Source of the DNA: M3007 sp964589365
GTDB taxonomy: Bacteria; Bacteroidota; Bacteroidia; Chitinophagales; Saprospiraceae
Length of the DNA: 16,950 nt
Reading direction: 5' to 3'
Assembly: GCA_964589365.1 (NCBI GenBank)
Contig: CAZPTQ010000117.1
Coordinates: 1-16,950, forward strand
Positions within the stretch are counted from its first letter, which is position 1. Each line of letters begins with the position of its first letter. Positions 15,602-16,950 of the stretch are shown piece by piece. The position numbers and the translations under genes were made by a program. The notes below the pieces were generated by a model that was given only the letters and a program-made list of their open reading frames with translations, was not told the DNA's origin and did no database searches.

Positions 15602-16894
15602 ATGGCTAACCATCACCTCCAATCCATAAAAGCCCGTTTCGGCATCGTAGGCTCCTCGCCTGCGCTGGATGCGGCACTTGAAACCGCTACCCGTGTGGCG
15701 CCTACCGACCTTTCTGTGCTCATCACGGGCGAGAGCGGCGTGGGCAAGGAAGTTTTTTCGAAGATCATCCACGCGCTGTCGGCGCGAAAGCACAACGATT
15801 TTATCGCTGTCAACTGCGGCGCAATACCCGAAGGCACCATCAATTCCGAACTGTTTGGCCATGAAAAAGGCTCATTCACGGGCGCGGTGGGCGAGCGCAA
15901 GGGATATTTCGAGACGGTGAACGGCGGTACGATTTTCCTGGACGAGATCGCTGAAATGCCCAACGACACACAGGCCTACCTGCTGCGCGTGCTTGAATCG
16001 GGCGAGTTTATCCGCGTGGGTGCAAGCAAGTCCATGAAGACCGATGTGCGTGTGATTGCTGCCACAAATGTCAATCTGGAAGAAGCCGTGCGCAAGGGCA
16101 AGTTCCGCGAAGACCTTTTTTACCGGCTTAATACGGTGCCGATCCGAGTGCCCTCGCTAAACGAACGCCCTGAAGATGTCACCTTGCTTTTCCGTCGTTT
16201 TGCGGGCGATTTTGCAGAGAAATATCGGATGCAGCCCGTTCGCCTCGACGAGCGGGCCGAGCTCGTGCTCGAAAACTACCGTTGGCCCGGCAATATTCGC
16301 GAACTCAAAAACGTGGCGGAACAACTTTCGGTCCTCTCTGAAGAGCGGGCCATCACCGCTGAAGCCTTGCAGCGCACCATGCCCCAACTTTTCAGCCGCC
16401 ATCTGCCAGTGCCCTCGAGCAAAAATGGTTTTGCAGGAAAAAATGGCGGCGAGTTCCAGGAGCGGGAACTGCTGTACAAGGTCTTGTTCGACATGAAGAA
16501 CGACCTGAACGAACTCAAGTCCATGTTTTTCAAACTCGTGGAAAGCAACAATCTGCGGATGCCGGAATTGGGCAATTTGAGGCAATTGCCCTCGAATTAT
16601 CCCCAAAACACGGAGTCGATTTTTGAAGAAAACAGCTATTCCAACGATACCTCCACCCGCTTTCACCCCTTTGAAAATGAACGGGTAAAACCGATTATCA
16701 TTGATCCAGGCAACACTTCTGCCAACTTCGACGACAGCGAAGAAGAAGACGTACCGCTCACGATGGATGAGATCGAAAAAGAAGCCATCAAGAAGACGCT
16801 TACAAAATACAAGGGCCGTCGCAAAGAAGCAGCCGATGAACTTCGCATCTCCGAGCGAACGCTGTATAGGAAGATTAAACAGTATGACCTTTGA
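15602..16894 (+). CDS. Sigma-54-dependent transcriptional activator without receiver domain
   Basis: This 430-residue enhancer-binding protein remodels the sigma-54 RNA polymerase complex. The AAA+ domain starts almost at the N-terminus: Walker A GESGVGKE (43-50), the sigma-54 contact loop GSFTGA (90-95, a variant of GAFTGA), Walker B GGTIFLDE (108-115), and FREDLFYRLN plus YRWPGNIRELKN (C-terminal subdomain). There is no N-terminal receiver, GAF or PAS domain, so activity must be controlled by level, partner or the linker. The linker (about 275-385) is long, poorly conserved-looking and acidic (DDSEEEDVP). The C-terminus is a Fis-type helix-turn-helix (GRRKEAADELRISERTLYRKI). It follows the AT-rich AlbA_2 gene by 21 nt. 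Its TGA is followed at once by a heptamer array. Confidence 0.93.
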   Translation: MANHHLQSIKARFGIVGSSPALDAALETATRVAPTDLSVLITGESGVGKEVFSKIIHALSARKHNDFIAVNCGAIPEGTINSELFGHEKGSFTGAVGERKGYFETVNGGTIFLDEIAEMPNDTQAYLLRVLESGEFIRVGASKSMKTDVRVIAATNVNLEEAVRKGKFREDLFYRLNTVPIRVPSLNERPEDVTLLFRRFAGDFAEKYRMQPVRLDERAELVLENYRWPGNIRELKNVAEQLSVLSEERAITAEALQRTMPQLFSRHLPVPSSKNGFAGKNGGEFQERELLYKVLFDMKNDLNELKSMFFKLVESNNLRMPELGNLRQLPSNYPQNTESIFEENSYSNDTSTRFHPFENERVKPIIIDPGNTSANFDDSEEEDVPLTMDEIEKEAIKKTLTKYKGRRKEAADELRISERTLYRKIKQYDL

Positions 16895-16895
16895 C

Positions 16896-16950
16896 GATTT
16901 ACGATTTTGGATTTACGATTTACGATTTTGGATTTACGATTTTGGATTTA
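16896..16950. repeat. Heptamer array GATTTAC/GATTTTG, running off the window
   Basis: From 16896 the sequence is an unbroken series of seven 7-bp units, alternating GATTTAC and GATTTTG types, plus a partial eighth that is cut by the window end. There is no register change. The first unit begins 1 nt past the TGA stop of the sigma-54 activator gene. Confidence 0.92.

Noticed and set aside
16157..16666. 169-residue minus-strand frame
   Set aside because: Antisense to the sigma-54 activator; no domain and no initiation context.
16896..16950. CRISPR array possibility for the short repeats
   Set aside because: Units are 7 bp and contiguous, without unique spacers, and no cas gene is present.

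Overview
The window looks like a chromosomal segment of a Bacteroidota bacterium, most likely a Saprospiria- or Chitinophagia-type member. The grounds are a very large secreted subtilase with a type IX secretion (T9SS) C-terminal domain, a DUF4292 protein, several TAnnTTTG-type promoter candidates, weak or absent Shine-Dalgarno sequences, and familiar Bacteroidota gene orders (etfB-etfA-bifunctional nuclease; TPR-DUF4292-EnvC; miaB next to a sigma-54 regulator). The taxonomy is inferred from content; no rRNA gene is present.

Layout. Positions 2-523 (+) hold the end of pntB (NADP-binding domain III of the proton-translocating transhydrogenase). A perfect 30-bp palindrome lies between it and the convergent minus-strand cluster etfB (3172-2432), etfA (2299-1340) and a bifunctional nuclease/UVR protein (1229-642). 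A divergent plus-strand operon then runs TPR protein (3272), DUF4292 protein (3592), EnvC-like LytM protein (about 4388) and a small secreted carboxypeptidase-regulatory-like protein (5775-6221). A symmetric terminator separates it from a convergent 50-residue ORF (6440-6288). After about 350 bp of non-coding DNA comes a 4.1-kb subtilase with Ig/PKD-like modules and a T9SS sorting domain (6793-10875), then a terminator, an overlapping pair of a metallo-beta-lactamase-fold hydrolase and a HEAT-like helical protein (11028-12507), miaB (12600-14036), an AT-rich AlbA_2/Schlafen-type ATP-binding protein (14060-15580) and a sigma-54-dependent activator without receiver domain (15602-16894).

How the genes work together. 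pntB and etfBA concern redox carriers: NADPH supply and electron transfer from flavin dehydrogenases. TPR-DUF4292-EnvC looks like an envelope operon. miaB modifies tRNA and normally neighbours the sigma-54 regulator in this phylum; the AT-rich AlbA_2 gene between them looks like a later insertion.

The most unusual signal is in the repeats, not the proteins. Three separate tandem-repeat tracts (2307-2431, 3595-3674, 16896-16950) all have a strict 7-bp period, although the unit sequences are unrelated. Each begins 0-2 nt from a stop codon. One tract consists of three different heptamer families in series and is translated as residues 2-28 of the DUF4292 protein, including the start of its signal peptide. 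Several palindromic repeats also sit at or just after gene 3' ends. Together these suggest short repeat elements that accumulate at stop codons.
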